Shown here: piece by piece, positions 1-8,855 of the stretch
How positions within the stretch are numbered: the first letter of the stretch is position 1
How the letters are laid out: the number at the start of each line of letters is the position of its first letter
Origin: Rhodococcus sp. SGAir0479
GTDB taxonomy: Bacteria > Actinomycetota > Actinomycetes > Mycobacteriales > Mycobacteriaceae
NCBI RefSeq assembly: GCF_005484805.1
Contig: NZ_CP039432.1
Span: forward strand, 3,906,001 to 3,970,000
Length of the DNA stretch: 64,000 nt
Direction of reading: 5' to 3'
Notes under the pieces: model-generated
Databases searched by the model: none
What the model saw: only the letters and a program-made list of their open reading frames with translations
Told to the model about the DNA's origin: nothing
Program-made: the position numbers and the translations under genes

Positions 1-1
1 G

Positions 2-478
2 GTGGGCCTGATGGGTGCGGTGGCCGACGCCGTCGTCGCGGGAGGCGGAGAGGCCGTCGGCGTCATTCCGCGTCATCTCGCGGACAAGGAGATCGCGCAC
101 CCGGGACTGACGATCCTCGAGGTGGTCGAGTCGATGCACGCCCGCAAGCAGCGGATGGCCGAGCTCGCGGACGCGTTCGTGGTTCTGCCCGGCGGCGCCG
201 GCACGCTCGACGAGTTCTTCGAGATCTGGACCTGGCAGCAGCTCGGGCTGCACGACAAGCCGGTGTTCCTGCTCGACGCGGGCGGCTTCTGGCAACCCCT
301 CGTCGCGCTCGTCGAGCACCTCGTCGACGCCGGTTTCGTGGCCGCAGAGCAGCGGGACGCGCTGCGGATCGTCGACGATCTCGACGCCGTGCGCGCCGCG
401 ATGTCGACCTGGGTGCCGCCGACGCCCAAGTGGACGAGCGCGCCGACGGCGCCCGACGTCGGCCTCGAACGGGCGTGA
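2..478 (+). CDS. LOG-family (TIGR00730) phosphoribohydrolase, 5'-truncated
   Basis: C-terminal part of a LOG-family Rossmann-fold protein. The family cleaves cytokinin-type nucleoside 5'-monophosphates to the free base and ribose 5-phosphate. The visible part opens with GLMGAVA, which in this family normally follows a GGG-x-x segment, so the true start lies left of the window. The substrate/catalytic signature PGGAGTLDE is at visible residues 63-71, and the conserved MHARKQRM segment is at 45-52. The gene ends just before a strong hairpin shared with the convergent acyl-CoA synthetase. Family assignment is secure. The physiological substrate in this organism is not shown by the sequence. Confidence 0.88.
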   Translation: MGLMGAVADAVVAGGGEAVGVIPRHLADKEIAHPGLTILEVVESMHARKQRMAELADAFVVLPGGAGTLDEFFEIWTWQQLGLHDKPVFLLDAGGFWQPLVALVEHLVDAGFVAAEQRDALRIVDDLDAVRAAMSTWVPPTPKWTSAPTAPDVGLERA

Positions 479-484
479 GCCCGC

Positions 485-520
485 GGACCTGCCACGCAGT
501 CGAACCGGCGTGGCAGGTCC
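485..520. terminator. Bidirectional hairpin between convergent genes
   Basis: A perfect 13-bp inverted repeat (GGACCTGCCACGC and its complement) with a 10-nt loop sits between the stop codons of the LOG-family gene and the convergent acyl-CoA synthetase. It can end transcription from both sides. No long T-run follows, as is usual in high-GC actinobacteria. Confidence 0.7.
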
Positions 521-526
521 GGAGGG

Positions 527-2149
527 TCAGAGCCGGGTGATGTCGAGGTTGCCGTCGTGGAAGTCGGCGCGCAGGCGCTTCTTGTCGAACTTGCCGACGC
601 TGGTCTTCGGCACCTCCTGGATCACCGCCCAGTTCTCCGGCAGCTGCCACTTGGCGACCTTGTCGGCCAGGAAGTCCCGCAGCTGATCGAGCGTGGTGTC
701 GCTGTCCTCGCGCAACACCACCGCCACCAGGGGCCGCTCGTCCCACTTCTCGTCCGGGATGCCGATGACCGCGGCCTCGGCGACGGCCGGGTGACCCATC
801 ACCGCGTTCTCGAGGTCCACCGACGAGATCCACTCGCCACCGGACTTGATGATGTCCTTGGTGCGGTCCGACAACGTCAGGTACCCGTCCGGCGTGATGG
901 AACCGACGTCACCGGTGCGCAGCCAGCCGTCCCGGAACTTCTCCGGCGCGTCGACGCCGTAGTACGACGCCGTGATCCAGGGACCGCGCACCTCGAGCTC
1001 GCCGATGCTGGTGCCGTCGTGGGGAACTCGGTTGCCATCGTCGTCGATCAACCGCGCCTCCACGGACGCCGGGAACCGGCCCTGGGTGTACCGGTACTTC
1101 CAGCGGTCCTCCCCCGTGCTGTCGGCCGGCGGACGCGCGACCGACCCCAGCGGCGACGTCTCGGTCATGCCCCACGCGTGCAGCACGGCCACCTGGTGGT
1201 CGTTCTGGAAGGCGTGCATCAGCGACGGCGGGACCGCCGCACCGCCGATGAGCACCTCCCGCATCGAGGAGATGTCCTGCGGGTGATGCTCGAGGTACAG
1301 GTGCAGTCCCTGCCAGATCGTCGGGACGGCGGCCGCAAACGTCGGTCGCTCGGCCGCGATCAGTTCGGCGAGCGGACCCGGCTGGAGGAACCGGTCCGGC
1401 ATGATCAACGACGCGCCGATCATGAACGCCGCGTAGGGAAGTCCCCACGACATCGCGTGGAACTGCGGCACCACCGCGAGCGCGCGGTCACCTTGCGCCA
1501 GGCTCGGCCCGTCGGTCATGCACACCTGCATCGAGTGCAGGTAGATCGACCGGTGCGAGTACACGACACCCTTCGGGTCACCCGTCGTGCCCGACGTGTA
1601 ACACATTGCCGCAGCAGCCCGCTCGTCGAGCTCGGGCCAGTCGAACTCGGTGGGACGGTCCGCGATCAGGCCCTCGTACGTGTGCACCTGCACACCCTCG
1701 GGCGCCTCGAGGCCGGCCGTAGAATCACCGGTGACGATCACGTGCTCGACGGTCTTCATCTGCGCCAGTTGCGGGGCGAGCAGCGGGATCAGCGTCGCGT
1801 CGACGATGATCACCCGATCCTCGGCGTGGTTGGCCACGTGGATCAACTGCTCCGGGAACAGCCGGATGTTGAGCGTGTGCAGCACCGCACCCATCGACGG
1901 CACCGCCAGGTAGGCCTCGAGATGCTCGGCGTTGTTCCACATGAAGGTTGCCACGCGGTCGTCGCCGTCGACGCCCAGACCACGCAACGCGTGCGCGAGC
2001 GCGGCGCACCGGCGGCCGACCTCCGCGTAGGTGCGGCGACGCGCGCCCGACTCGGTCCAGGTGACCACCTCGGCGTCCGCATGGACGGTACTTCCGTGGC
2101 GCAGCAATTGCGCGATGGAAAGAGGTAAATCATTCATCGTACTCAACAT
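527..2149 (-). CDS. AMP-dependent acyl-CoA synthetase (FadD-type)
   Basis: 540-residue ANL-superfamily ligase that activates a carboxylic (probably fatty) acid as acyl-AMP and transfers it to CoA. The phosphate-binding core motif YTSGTTGDPKG is at residues 184-194. Further down are the YGVDAPEKFRDGWLRTGD adenylation hinge region and the catalytic-lysine region near the C-terminus (KTSVGKFDKK). Its length is normal for medium/long-chain acyl-CoA synthetases. AGGAG lies 6 nt before the ATG at 2149, which favours this start over the ATG four codons later. It faces the LOG gene and stands alone on its strand. Chain-length specificity cannot be read from the sequence. Confidence 0.9.
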   Translation of the reverse strand: MLSTMNDLPLSIAQLLRHGSTVHADAEVVTWTESGARRRTYAEVGRRCAALAHALRGLGVDGDDRVATFMWNNAEHLEAYLAVPSMGAVLHTLNIRLFPEQLIHVANHAEDRVIIVDATLIPLLAPQLAQMKTVEHVIVTGDSTAGLEAPEGVQVHTYEGLIADRPTEFDWPELDERAAAAMCYTSGTTGDPKGVVYSHRSIYLHSMQVCMTDGPSLAQGDRALAVVPQFHAMSWGLPYAAFMIGASLIMPDRFLQPGPLAELIAAERPTFAAAVPTIWQGLHLYLEHHPQDISSMREVLIGGAAVPPSLMHAFQNDHQVAVLHAWGMTETSPLGSVARPPADSTGEDRWKYRYTQGRFPASVEARLIDDDGNRVPHDGTSIGELEVRGPWITASYYGVDAPEKFRDGWLRTGDVGSITPDGYLTLSDRTKDIIKSGGEWISSVDLENAVMGHPAVAEAAVIGIPDEKWDERPLVAVVLREDSDTTLDQLRDFLADKVAKWQLPENWAVIQEVPKTSVGKFDKKRLRADFHDGNLDITRL

Positions 2150-2253
2150 CGACTGCTCCTGGCTCGATGCACGCCGGGTGGCGTGCCGCTGTGGCCCGAA
2201 ACTATGCCATGGGAGAGACCCGGATCACAGGGCCCCGGCTCCGGCGTTTCGGA

Positions 2254-3456
2254 CTACCCGGTCGACGGGGCCGGGCCGGGTCCGAGACCATAGGCGCGCC
2301 GGGCGTTGTCGGCGGCGATCATGCGTGCCACCCGCCGCGCGTCGTCGAAGGACCAGTTGCCTTGCGCCAGTTCGGTTGTCGACACCGTCACGAGCGCCGA
2401 TCGGAACCGTGCGGTGGCGATGTGGAACAACTCGGGCAACCCGAATCCGTCCGACGAGAAGAGCACCGACCCGAACGGCGCCAGCTCGAGCAATTCCGTG
2501 AGGACGCGGACCGCTCCCCCGCCGACGTTCTGCACCGCCAACCCGACGTCCACGAACACGTGGTCGAACACCTGCGCCAGGTAACCGGCGTGCCGGTGGA
2601 ACGGGTAGTTGTGCAGCAGCATGACCGGGACGCCCCGGTCGGCCGTCGCGCGCAGCAGCGGCATGAGCAGCAGCGGGTCCGCCCGGTGCAGATCGGTGTC
2701 GGCGTCCCCGTACCCCACGTGGAACTGCAACGGTAGACCGAGATCCACGGCGGTCCAGATCAGGAAGCGGATCAGGGTCTCGTCGGCCAACCGCACCGGC
2801 GCACCCGCGGCGATGTCCGACGCCCATCGCGCAGCTGCCGTGTAGACCGCGGCGTCGGAAGGCCGATCCGGAGCCAACCACAGCCCCACCCGGTAGGCGG
2901 CGACCGACTTGAACGCGACCGCGGTGCCCGCGGCGGTGGCCAGCGTGGTCCGGCAGGCGTCGGCGAACGCCCCCACGCTTCCCGACGCGATCACGGCCTC
3001 GGCGACGGGTTCGAGCCGCACCACCTCCCGCGCCCGGCCACCCGCGTCGGTCGCCAACCGGTCCGGCGGCGTCAGCCGATCGGCGAGGAAACCCGTGTCG
3101 ACGAGGAACTCCTCGATCCCGGCCGCGCGCAACAGTCGGCGCGAGACCTCGTCGCCACCGAGTTCGGTACGCCGAGCGAGGTACGCGTCGGCGGCCGCGT
3201 GCGGTGGCAGGCCGAGCACCGGTGCGCACAGTCGGCGGACTGCGAAGCCGACCTGGGTGTCGAAGAGGCTGCCGTGCCACGGGCCGGGCGCGGCCGCCTC
3301 GCACAACAGCGATTCGAAATCCCGTCGGTCCAGCGGCTCGGGCACCACACCGTGACAGTGATGGTCGACGAGCGGAAGCGCGTCGACCATCTCCGCAATC
3401 GAGCCGCGATCGGAGCTCCGCGGCGTATCGTCCGGTAACGACACCACCCCTGCCAT
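2254..3456 (-). CDS. Amidohydrolase (FluG N-domain-like)
   Basis: 400-residue amidohydrolase-2-family protein. The metal-binding HxH signature is in LVDHHCHG near the N-terminus, and later metal-ligand regions are LQFHVGYGD, LLHNYPFHR and SSDGFG. This is the type of domain fused in front of a glutamine-synthetase domain in fungal FluG. Here the two activities are separate genes, transcribed divergently with only 36 bp between start codons. The reading frame is open further upstream, but that extension lies inside the neighbouring gene. The ATG at 3456 leaves both genes intact, so it is preferred. A role in gamma-glutamyl-amide or amine metabolism is inferred from the pairing, not proved. Confidence 0.8.
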   Translation of the reverse strand: MAGVVSLPDDTPRSSDRGSIAEMVDALPLVDHHCHGVVPEPLDRRDFESLLCEAAAPGPWHGSLFDTQVGFAVRRLCAPVLGLPPHAAADAYLARRTELGGDEVSRRLLRAAGIEEFLVDTGFLADRLTPPDRLATDAGGRAREVVRLEPVAEAVIASGSVGAFADACRTTLATAAGTAVAFKSVAAYRVGLWLAPDRPSDAAVYTAAARWASDIAAGAPVRLADETLIRFLIWTAVDLGLPLQFHVGYGDADTDLHRADPLLLMPLLRATADRGVPVMLLHNYPFHRHAGYLAQVFDHVFVDVGLAVQNVGGGAVRVLTELLELAPFGSVLFSSDGFGLPELFHIATARFRSALVTVSTTELAQGNWSFDDARRVARMIAADNARRAYGLGPGPAPSTG

Positions 3457-3492
3457 TCTGCCGCCGACCGGCCCCGATGCAAGGGAGATGCG

Positions 3493-4869
3493 ATGGACCG
3501 CCCCGAGCGCGACCATCGGGCACTCGCGGCCGCACGCCTGACGCGTGACCTCGCCGGACGCGGTGTCGTCGCCGTCGCGCTGCCGTGGGTGGACAACAGC
3601 GGCGTGGTACGCACCAAGGCCGTCCCACTGGACCGCCTCGAGCACGCCGCCACGTGGGGCGTGGGCGCGTCGCCGTCGTTCGATGCGTACACCGCGGACG
3701 ACGACATCGTCGCCGGACGCTACGCCGGCGGGCCGATCGGCGATCTGCGCCTGCTCCCGGATCTCGACCGCCTCACGGTCCTCGCGGCCCAGCCGGGGTG
3801 GGCCTGGGCGCCGGCGGACCGCTGCACGCAGGACGGGGAGCCGCACCCGCAGGATGCCCGGGACGCCCTCCGTCGCGCCGTCGCTCGCCTCGCCGACGAG
3901 GGGCTGACGGTCCGGGCCGCGTTCGAGATCGAGTGGGTGGTGGGCGAGGACGCCTCGGACGGCTTCGTTCCCGCCACCCGTGGGCCCGCCTACGGTTTCA
4001 CCCGTGTGGTGGAGAAGTCCGACTACCTGACGGCGTTGCTGTCGGCGCTACGACAGCAGGACGTCCGGGTCGAGCAGATCCACCCCGAGTACGCGTCCGG
4101 CCAGTTCGAGCTGTCGGTGGCCGCCGAGGACCCGCTCGCGGCGGCCGACACGTCCGTTCTGGTGCGCGAGACCGTCCGGGCCGTCACGATCCGTCACGGC
4201 ATGCGGGTGTCGTTCTCCCCCAAAGTGGTTGCCGGCGGCGTGGGAAACGGTGGGCACGTCCACCTGTCGCTGTGGTGGGACGGCCGCAATCTGCACAGCG
4301 GCGGTGACGGCCCCTGCGGCCTGACGGCCACCGCGGAGGCGTTCGCGGCGGGCGTCCTCGATCACCTCCCGGCGCTGTCCGCGGTGAGCGCACCGTCGGT
4401 GGCGAGCTACCTCCGGTTGGTGCCGGGCCAGTGGTCGGCGCCGTTCCAGGCGTGCGGGCCCGAGAACCGGGAGGCCGCGCTCCGGCTGATCACCGGGAGC
4501 GCGGGCGAGGAGGACCGCGCCGCCAATCTCGAGGTGAAGGTGCCGGACCTGTCGGCCAACCCGTACCTGTGCATGGCGGGGTTGCTGTTCGCGGGAGCGG
4601 TGGGGATCCGGGAGGGCCTGTCGCTGCCGGAACTGCTCGACGTCGACCCGAATTCTCTCGACGAGGAGCAGCTTCGACGACGCGGTGTCCACCGGCTGCC
4701 GACCACCCTTGCCGAATCCACCGCGGCGTTCGACAGCGATGCGGTGCTCACCGACGCGTTCGGTGCGGAACTGTCGGCCACGCTCGTCGACGTGCGCCGG
4801 GCCGAGATCGCCAAGTTCGACGGCGCGACGGAGGAGGAGATCACCGCGGCGCTGCGCTGGGCGTGGTGA
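3493..4869 (+). CDS. Glutamine-synthetase-family ligase (FluG/GlnA-like)
   Basis: 458-residue member of the glutamine synthetase family, which uses ATP to ligate ammonia or an amine to a glutamate carboxyl. Visible catalytic motifs are EIE at 145-147, EYASGQFE at 199-206, GNGGHVHLSLW at 251-261, and the NLEVKVPDLSANPY segment at 345-358. The match to canonical GlnA is loose: there is no adenylylation-type NLYDLP tyrosine region at the end, and the N-terminal domain is FluG-like. This points to a glutamylpolyamine- or FluG-type ligase rather than the housekeeping enzyme. It is divergent from a FluG-like amidohydrolase 36 bp away. GGGAGATGCG precedes the ATG. Confidence 0.85.
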   Translation: MDRPERDHRALAAARLTRDLAGRGVVAVALPWVDNSGVVRTKAVPLDRLEHAATWGVGASPSFDAYTADDDIVAGRYAGGPIGDLRLLPDLDRLTVLAAQPGWAWAPADRCTQDGEPHPQDARDALRRAVARLADEGLTVRAAFEIEWVVGEDASDGFVPATRGPAYGFTRVVEKSDYLTALLSALRQQDVRVEQIHPEYASGQFELSVAAEDPLAAADTSVLVRETVRAVTIRHGMRVSFSPKVVAGGVGNGGHVHLSLWWDGRNLHSGGDGPCGLTATAEAFAAGVLDHLPALSAVSAPSVASYLRLVPGQWSAPFQACGPENREAALRLITGSAGEEDRAANLEVKVPDLSANPYLCMAGLLFAGAVGIREGLSLPELLDVDPNSLDEEQLRRRGVHRLPTTLAESTAAFDSDAVLTDAFGAELSATLVDVRRAEIAKFDGATEEEITAALRWAW

Positions 4870-4881
4870 GGCCCCGCGGGA

Positions 4882-5478
4882 TCAGCTGTCGAGGCGCCCG
4901 AACCCGACGACCGCCCCGTCCGACTGCCAGTCGAGGTCGTGAACGCGGATCTTGCCGAGCTCGTTTCCGCCGACGGTCGTGGCGGTGCCACCGTCGATCG
5001 CGACGACGAAGTTGGTGTGCTGGCCCAGCCGGAACTCGTTGTCGTACAACACCACGTCACCGATCTCCGGCCGGTAGCCGTTGCCGGCCGGTTCGAAACG
5101 GCCCTGGGATTCGTAGTACTCCTGCAGCGTGTAGACACCGGGGATCCGCCACGATCCGGAGTTGGGGTTCGCGAACGGCTCCCCGGCCTCGCGCATGATC
5201 CAGCTGACGAAGTTGGCGCACCACGGCTCCTTCGCGCCGTCGGAGTAGAAGGTGCCCGGCCGCTGCTGATCGTGTTCGGCCTCGAGAAGGTCCACCACCT
5301 TCACCTGCGTGGGTGACAACGTGGTGCGGTCGATGTCGGGGAACGCGGCCGTATCCCACGGGAGGTACCGCGACGGCACCCACAGCAGCACGGCGCCCGC
5401 CGCCACCACCAGGACCGCGATCACAGCAGCGATCCAGACGGCGAGGCGACGACGACGGACGTCGGGTTCTGCGCTCAT
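4882..5478 (-). CDS. Membrane-anchored CHAP-domain protein
   Basis: 198 residues. A basic N-terminus is followed by one hydrophobic segment (about 12-33), an extracytoplasmic linker, then a CHAP/amidase-like domain. The candidate catalytic Cys87 is in PWCANFVSWIM and His154 in GQHTNFVVAI. The Cys-His arrangement and the EIGDVVLYD segment are typical of CHAP peptidoglycan amidases/endopeptidases and related enzymes. The signal anchor puts the domain outside the membrane. The start at 5478 is chosen because upstream codons run into the divergent methyltransferase region. The substrate is unknown, and cell-wall cleavage is the family-based inference. Confidence 0.8.
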   Translation of the reverse strand: MSAEPDVRRRRLAVWIAAVIAVLVVAAGAVLLWVPSRYLPWDTAAFPDIDRTTLSPTQVKVVDLLEAEHDQQRPGTFYSDGAKEPWCANFVSWIMREAGEPFANPNSGSWRIPGVYTLQEYYESQGRFEPAGNGYRPEIGDVVLYDNEFRLGQHTNFVVAIDGGTATTVGGNELGKIRVHDLDWQSDGAVVGFGRLDS

Positions 5479-5568
5479 GTCCTCGAATGTAGCCCGAAGG
5501 ACGACGGCGACCGCGTGTCCGCACGGAGGTCGGTGTCCGCACGGAGCGCGTCTGGGACACTGCGCCGC

Positions 5569-6189
5569 ATGCACCAACCCGGATACGACGCCCTCGCCGA
5601 GCTCTACGACGAGACGTTCCCGGAGGCCTACACGACCCCACTCGAACGTCACGTGGTCGCCGCGTTCGCCGATCTGGTCCTCGGCGACGGGCTCGACGGT
5701 GTCGTGCTGGACGTCGGCTGCGGAGCGGGGCACGTGGCCGCCGACCTCGCCGGCCGCGGACTCGACGTGGTGGGAATCGACCCCAGCATCGAGATGCTGC
5801 GCCTCGCCCGCCGCCACCATCCGGAGCTCCGGTTCGTCCACGGTGACGCCCACCTCGGTCGCACGAACCTGGACGGGTCGGACGTCCGAGCGGTTCTCGC
5901 GCGCTTCAGTCTCATCCACGTGCCTCCGGCCGAGGTGGCGCACGTGTTGACGAGTTGGGCCACGCGCCTGCCCCCCGGCGGATTCGTGGCGGTGGCCGGC
6001 CAGAGCACCGACGCCGCGGGTGAGGTCGAGGAGTTCGACCATCGGGTGGCGCCGGCGTGGCGTTGGCACCCCGACCGGCTCGGCGACGAGTTGGCCGACG
6101 CGGGCTTCGACGAGGTGTGGCGGACGGTCAACCGGCCGGACGCGGTGCAACGATTCCCCGCGGTGCACATCGTCGCTCGGCGGCGGTGA
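5569..6189 (+). CDS. Class I SAM-dependent methyltransferase
   Basis: 206-residue methyltransferase. The SAM-binding glycine-rich loop VLDVGCGAGH is followed by the acidic VVGIDPS strand end. The post-I region and the RFSLIHVPP segment complete a Methyltransf_11/25-type fold. The ATG at 5569 begins HQPGYDALAELYD, the usual N-terminus of this family. In-frame GTG codons at 5515 and 5533 are possible but would add a basic, low-complexity leader. Those two GTGs lie in a short direct repeat (GTGTCCGCACGGAG). It faces the helR-like gene tail to tail, 12 bp away. The methyl acceptor is unknown. Confidence 0.83.
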   Translation: MHQPGYDALAELYDETFPEAYTTPLERHVVAAFADLVLGDGLDGVVLDVGCGAGHVAADLAGRGLDVVGIDPSIEMLRLARRHHPELRFVHGDAHLGRTNLDGSDVRAVLARFSLIHVPPAEVAHVLTSWATRLPPGGFVAVAGQSTDAAGEVEEFDHRVAPAWRWHPDRLGDELADAGFDEVWRTVNRPDAVQRFPAVHIVARRR

Positions 6190-6201
6190 TCGCTCGCTTC
6201 G

Positions 6202-8385
6202 TCAGTGGGCGGTCTCGGCGAGGCCGCGCAGCGACGACGGGAGCGGTCCGCGGTGAAGCACCCCCAGACGCTGGGTGGCGCGGGTGAGGGCAACGTACAG
6301 CTCGGCCGCACCGCGAGGGCCGGCGGCGAGGATGCGGTCGGGATCGACCACCAGGACGGCGTCGAACTCCAGGCCTTTCGTCTCCGACGCCGGCACCGCA
6401 CCCGGTGTGCCAGGCGGCCCGATCACCACACTGGTGCCCGCGCGGCCGGATTCGTCCCGTTCGAATTTCTTCATGGCGTCGAGAAGCTCGTCGTCGGTGA
6501 CGCGGCGGGACCACGGCCGCACACCGCACGACCGGACGGACTCGGGTGCGCGGACGTCGGGCGCGAACTCGGCGAGCACCGCCGCTGCGACCGTCATGAT
6601 CTCGGAGGGGGTGCGGTAGTTCACCGACAGCGACCGGTACAGCCAGCGGCCCGGTACGTACGGGTCGAGCATCGAGTTCCACGACCGCGCGCCCGCCGCC
6701 GACCGGCGCTGCGCGAGATCGCCGACCACGGTGAACGACTTGCTCGGACAGCGTCGCATCAGCACCCGCCAGTCCATCTCGGACAGTTCCTGAGCCTCGT
6801 CCACGACGATGTGCCTGTAGGTCCAGTCACGGTCCGCCGCAGCACGTTCCGCGAGGTCGCGGGTGTCGCGGTCGACGAACCGTTCGGCGAGCATCTCGGC
6901 GTCCAGCACGTCGTTCGCGAACAACCGGAGATCGTCACCCTCCATGTGATCGGCCCGGTCGACGAGGCCGTCGAGCACGTTCTGGGCGTACTCGGTGCGC
7001 GCCTTCCGCTCGAGCTCGGCGCTGGGGTCGGGCCCCTTGTCGGACCCCAACAGATCGATCAGTTCGTCCAGCAACGGCACGTCCGACACCGTCCAGGCAT
7101 CTGCCTCCGCGCGCCACAAGGCGTCGTCGGCCCCGGCTGCCCGCAATCGCTCGGGCGAGCTGTAAAGCTGTGCCAGCAGCTCTTTCGGCGTCAGGATCGG
7201 CCACAGAGCATCGAGAGCCGCCGTGAATGTCGGGTCCTGAGCGAGCTCATCGACCAACTCGGCCCGCATCTGCTCCCATGCCGCCCGATCCGATCGCGAC
7301 AGCCAGCCCTTGCCGATGCGGCCGATCGCCCGTTCGGTGAGCACGTACGTGACGATTTCCCGGAACACCGACCGTGCCTCGTTGTGCGGACGACCGCTCG
7401 CACGCGCCTCCTCACGTGCCCACTCCGCGATCCCGGCATCGATGTGCAATGCCACGCCGGACAATTCGATCGGATACGGCTGCTCCGGAAGACGCTGCCG
7501 GTCGGCGACGGCGGCCGCGAGCACGTCGAGCATGGCCAGCGAACCCTTCAGTCGGGCCACCTCCGGCACATCCTCGTCCTCGACGTGCAGGCCCGGTATT
7601 AGACCGGCGGTGGTCGTGAACACGACGTTGGTCTCGCCCAGCGACGGCAGCACGCGGTCGATGTGCCTCAGGAACGCCGAATTGGGCCCGACCACGAGTA
7701 CGCCGTGACGCTCCATCTGCTCGCGCTGCGTGTACAGCAGGTAGGCGACGCGATGCAGCGCGACCACGGTCTTGCCGGTACCGGGTCCGCCCTCGATCAC
7801 CAGCACCCCGGAGTGGTCGAGCCGGATGATCGCATCCTGTTCGGCCTGGATGGTCGCCACGATGTCGCGCATGCCCGCACCGCGGGGGGCGTCGACGGCG
7901 GCCAGCAGCGCCGAGTCACTCCGGCCGTCCGAGTCGGCGCCGTCGGGACGACCGAGGACCTCGTCGGTGAACTCGACCACCTGACGGCCTCGGCTGAGGA
8001 ACTGGCGGCGTCGGCGCATGTTCTCCGGGTGGGCCGCGGTGGCCACGTAGAACGGCCGAGACGCCGGTGCCCGCCAGTCGAGGAGCAGCGGGTGGAACTC
8101 GTCGGCCTCGTCGAAGATCCCGATCCGACCGATGTACCGCCGTTCACCCGAAACCGCGTCCATACGACCGAAACACAGCCCGTGATCGGCGACGTCCAAC
8201 CGCTGCATCTCCCGCGCCGACGTCGCCACCTCGACCTCGCGATCCACGAGCGTTCCGCCGCGGTCCAGCAAAGCCTTGCCGTGCCGCGCCTTCACCCGCG
8301 CCCGCTCCGCGTCGAGCCGCTCGTAGAGATCGCGCACGTACTCCCGTTCGGCCTGCAGTTCGTCTTCGTATGTTCGAGCCGGCAT
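6202..8385 (-). CDS. helR: HelR-type (HelD-family) RNA polymerase-binding helicase
   Basis: 727-residue superfamily-1 UvrD/HelD-like protein. The N-terminal 60 residues form a charged helical arm, as in HelD proteins that reach into the RNA polymerase secondary channel. The Walker A GGPGTGKT is at 199-206. A DEAQ-box motif (VVDEAQELS) and a C-terminal LYVALTRATQRL motif VI follow. HelR proteins in Streptomyces and Mycobacterium abscessus displace rifamycins from RNA polymerase and protect transcription. The assignment to HelR rather than housekeeping HelD rests on the perfect rifamycin-associated element 56 bp upstream of the ATG. GGTGAGGGCAG precedes the start. Resistance is inferred from the family and the element. 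Confidence 0.9.
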   Translation of the reverse strand: MPARTYEDELQAEREYVRDLYERLDAERARVKARHGKALLDRGGTLVDREVEVATSAREMQRLDVADHGLCFGRMDAVSGERRYIGRIGIFDEADEFHPLLLDWRAPASRPFYVATAAHPENMRRRRQFLSRGRQVVEFTDEVLGRPDGADSDGRSDSALLAAVDAPRGAGMRDIVATIQAEQDAIIRLDHSGVLVIEGGPGTGKTVVALHRVAYLLYTQREQMERHGVLVVGPNSAFLRHIDRVLPSLGETNVVFTTTAGLIPGLHVEDEDVPEVARLKGSLAMLDVLAAAVADRQRLPEQPYPIELSGVALHIDAGIAEWAREEARASGRPHNEARSVFREIVTYVLTERAIGRIGKGWLSRSDRAAWEQMRAELVDELAQDPTFTAALDALWPILTPKELLAQLYSSPERLRAAGADDALWRAEADAWTVSDVPLLDELIDLLGSDKGPDPSAELERKARTEYAQNVLDGLVDRADHMEGDDLRLFANDVLDAEMLAERFVDRDTRDLAERAAADRDWTYRHIVVDEAQELSEMDWRVLMRRCPSKSFTVVGDLAQRRSAAGARSWNSMLDPYVPGRWLYRSLSVNYRTPSEIMTVAAAVLAEFAPDVRAPESVRSCGVRPWSRRVTDDELLDAMKKFERDESGRAGTSVVIGPPGTPGAVPASETKGLEFDAVLVVDPDRILAAGPRGAAELYVALTRATQRLGVLHRGPLPSSLRGLAETAH

Positions 8386-8855
8386 CTGCCCTCACCTTCC
8401 CCGTCCCCGCGACACAGGTGAGCGATTCTGCGGTATCACCGGGGCCTTGCCGCAAGCCCCCGGGCCGGCTATATGTTGGAGGTGGAAAGAACGCCTTTCC
8501 ATTCCACTCGGCCCGGACTTCCGGCGCATTCCACTTCGGTCGGCGCGAGAATTGTGTTTTCGAACCATTTCCGTTCGTGCCGCTCTGGTCACCGCTGTTC
8601 GACGAATCGGATCGCCGGCAAGTCCTCGGATTCCGGCCGTGCTGGGCTGGTGGATGGTGCCGGTGAAGGAACAGTCCGTTGTCTTGCGTCAAGAACTCGG
8701 CGGGGAGTGACCGCGTCGAGAATGAGGACCTCTCTGCCCTCCCACTCGCCCGAACCACCGAGCAACTAGACACCCTTCGATATGAGCGGCCCAATTCGCG
8801 TGAGGAGCGCGCAAAACTGTTCCCGCAACGGATGCGATCTCACCGACCTCGATCG
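8386..8855. other. Intergenic region upstream of helR
   Basis: About 470 bp separate the helR start from the 3' end of the broken DUF6301 gene. The helR-proximal 75 bp hold its leader and the RAE. Reading toward helR, a CAGAAT hexamer about 19 nt beyond the TTGCGG inside the RAE could be a -10 element. The remaining roughly 390 bp have no ORF with a convincing start or family motif. Short open frames there look like chance. Confidence 0.5.
8441..8460 (-). promoter_or_regulatory. Rifamycin-associated element (RAE)
   Basis: On the helR strand the sequence is GGGGCTTGCGGCAAGGCCCC, a 20-bp imperfect palindrome that matches the published RAE found upstream of rifamycin-inactivating and helR genes in actinobacteria. 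It lies 56-75 bp before the helR ATG, a position compatible with the core promoter. RAEs are required for induction by rifamycins. The binding factor is not identifiable here. Confidence 0.9.

Noticed and set aside
5515-5545. Direct repeat GTGTCCGCACGGAG as a possible operator
   Set aside because: Only two adjacent copies of about 14 bp, 18 bp apart, in GC-rich DNA with no symmetry. It could be chance and has no supporting promoter.
8473-8769. Small ORFs between the RAE and the broken DUF6301 gene
   Set aside because: Overlapping short frames with no ribosome site, family motif or sensible composition.
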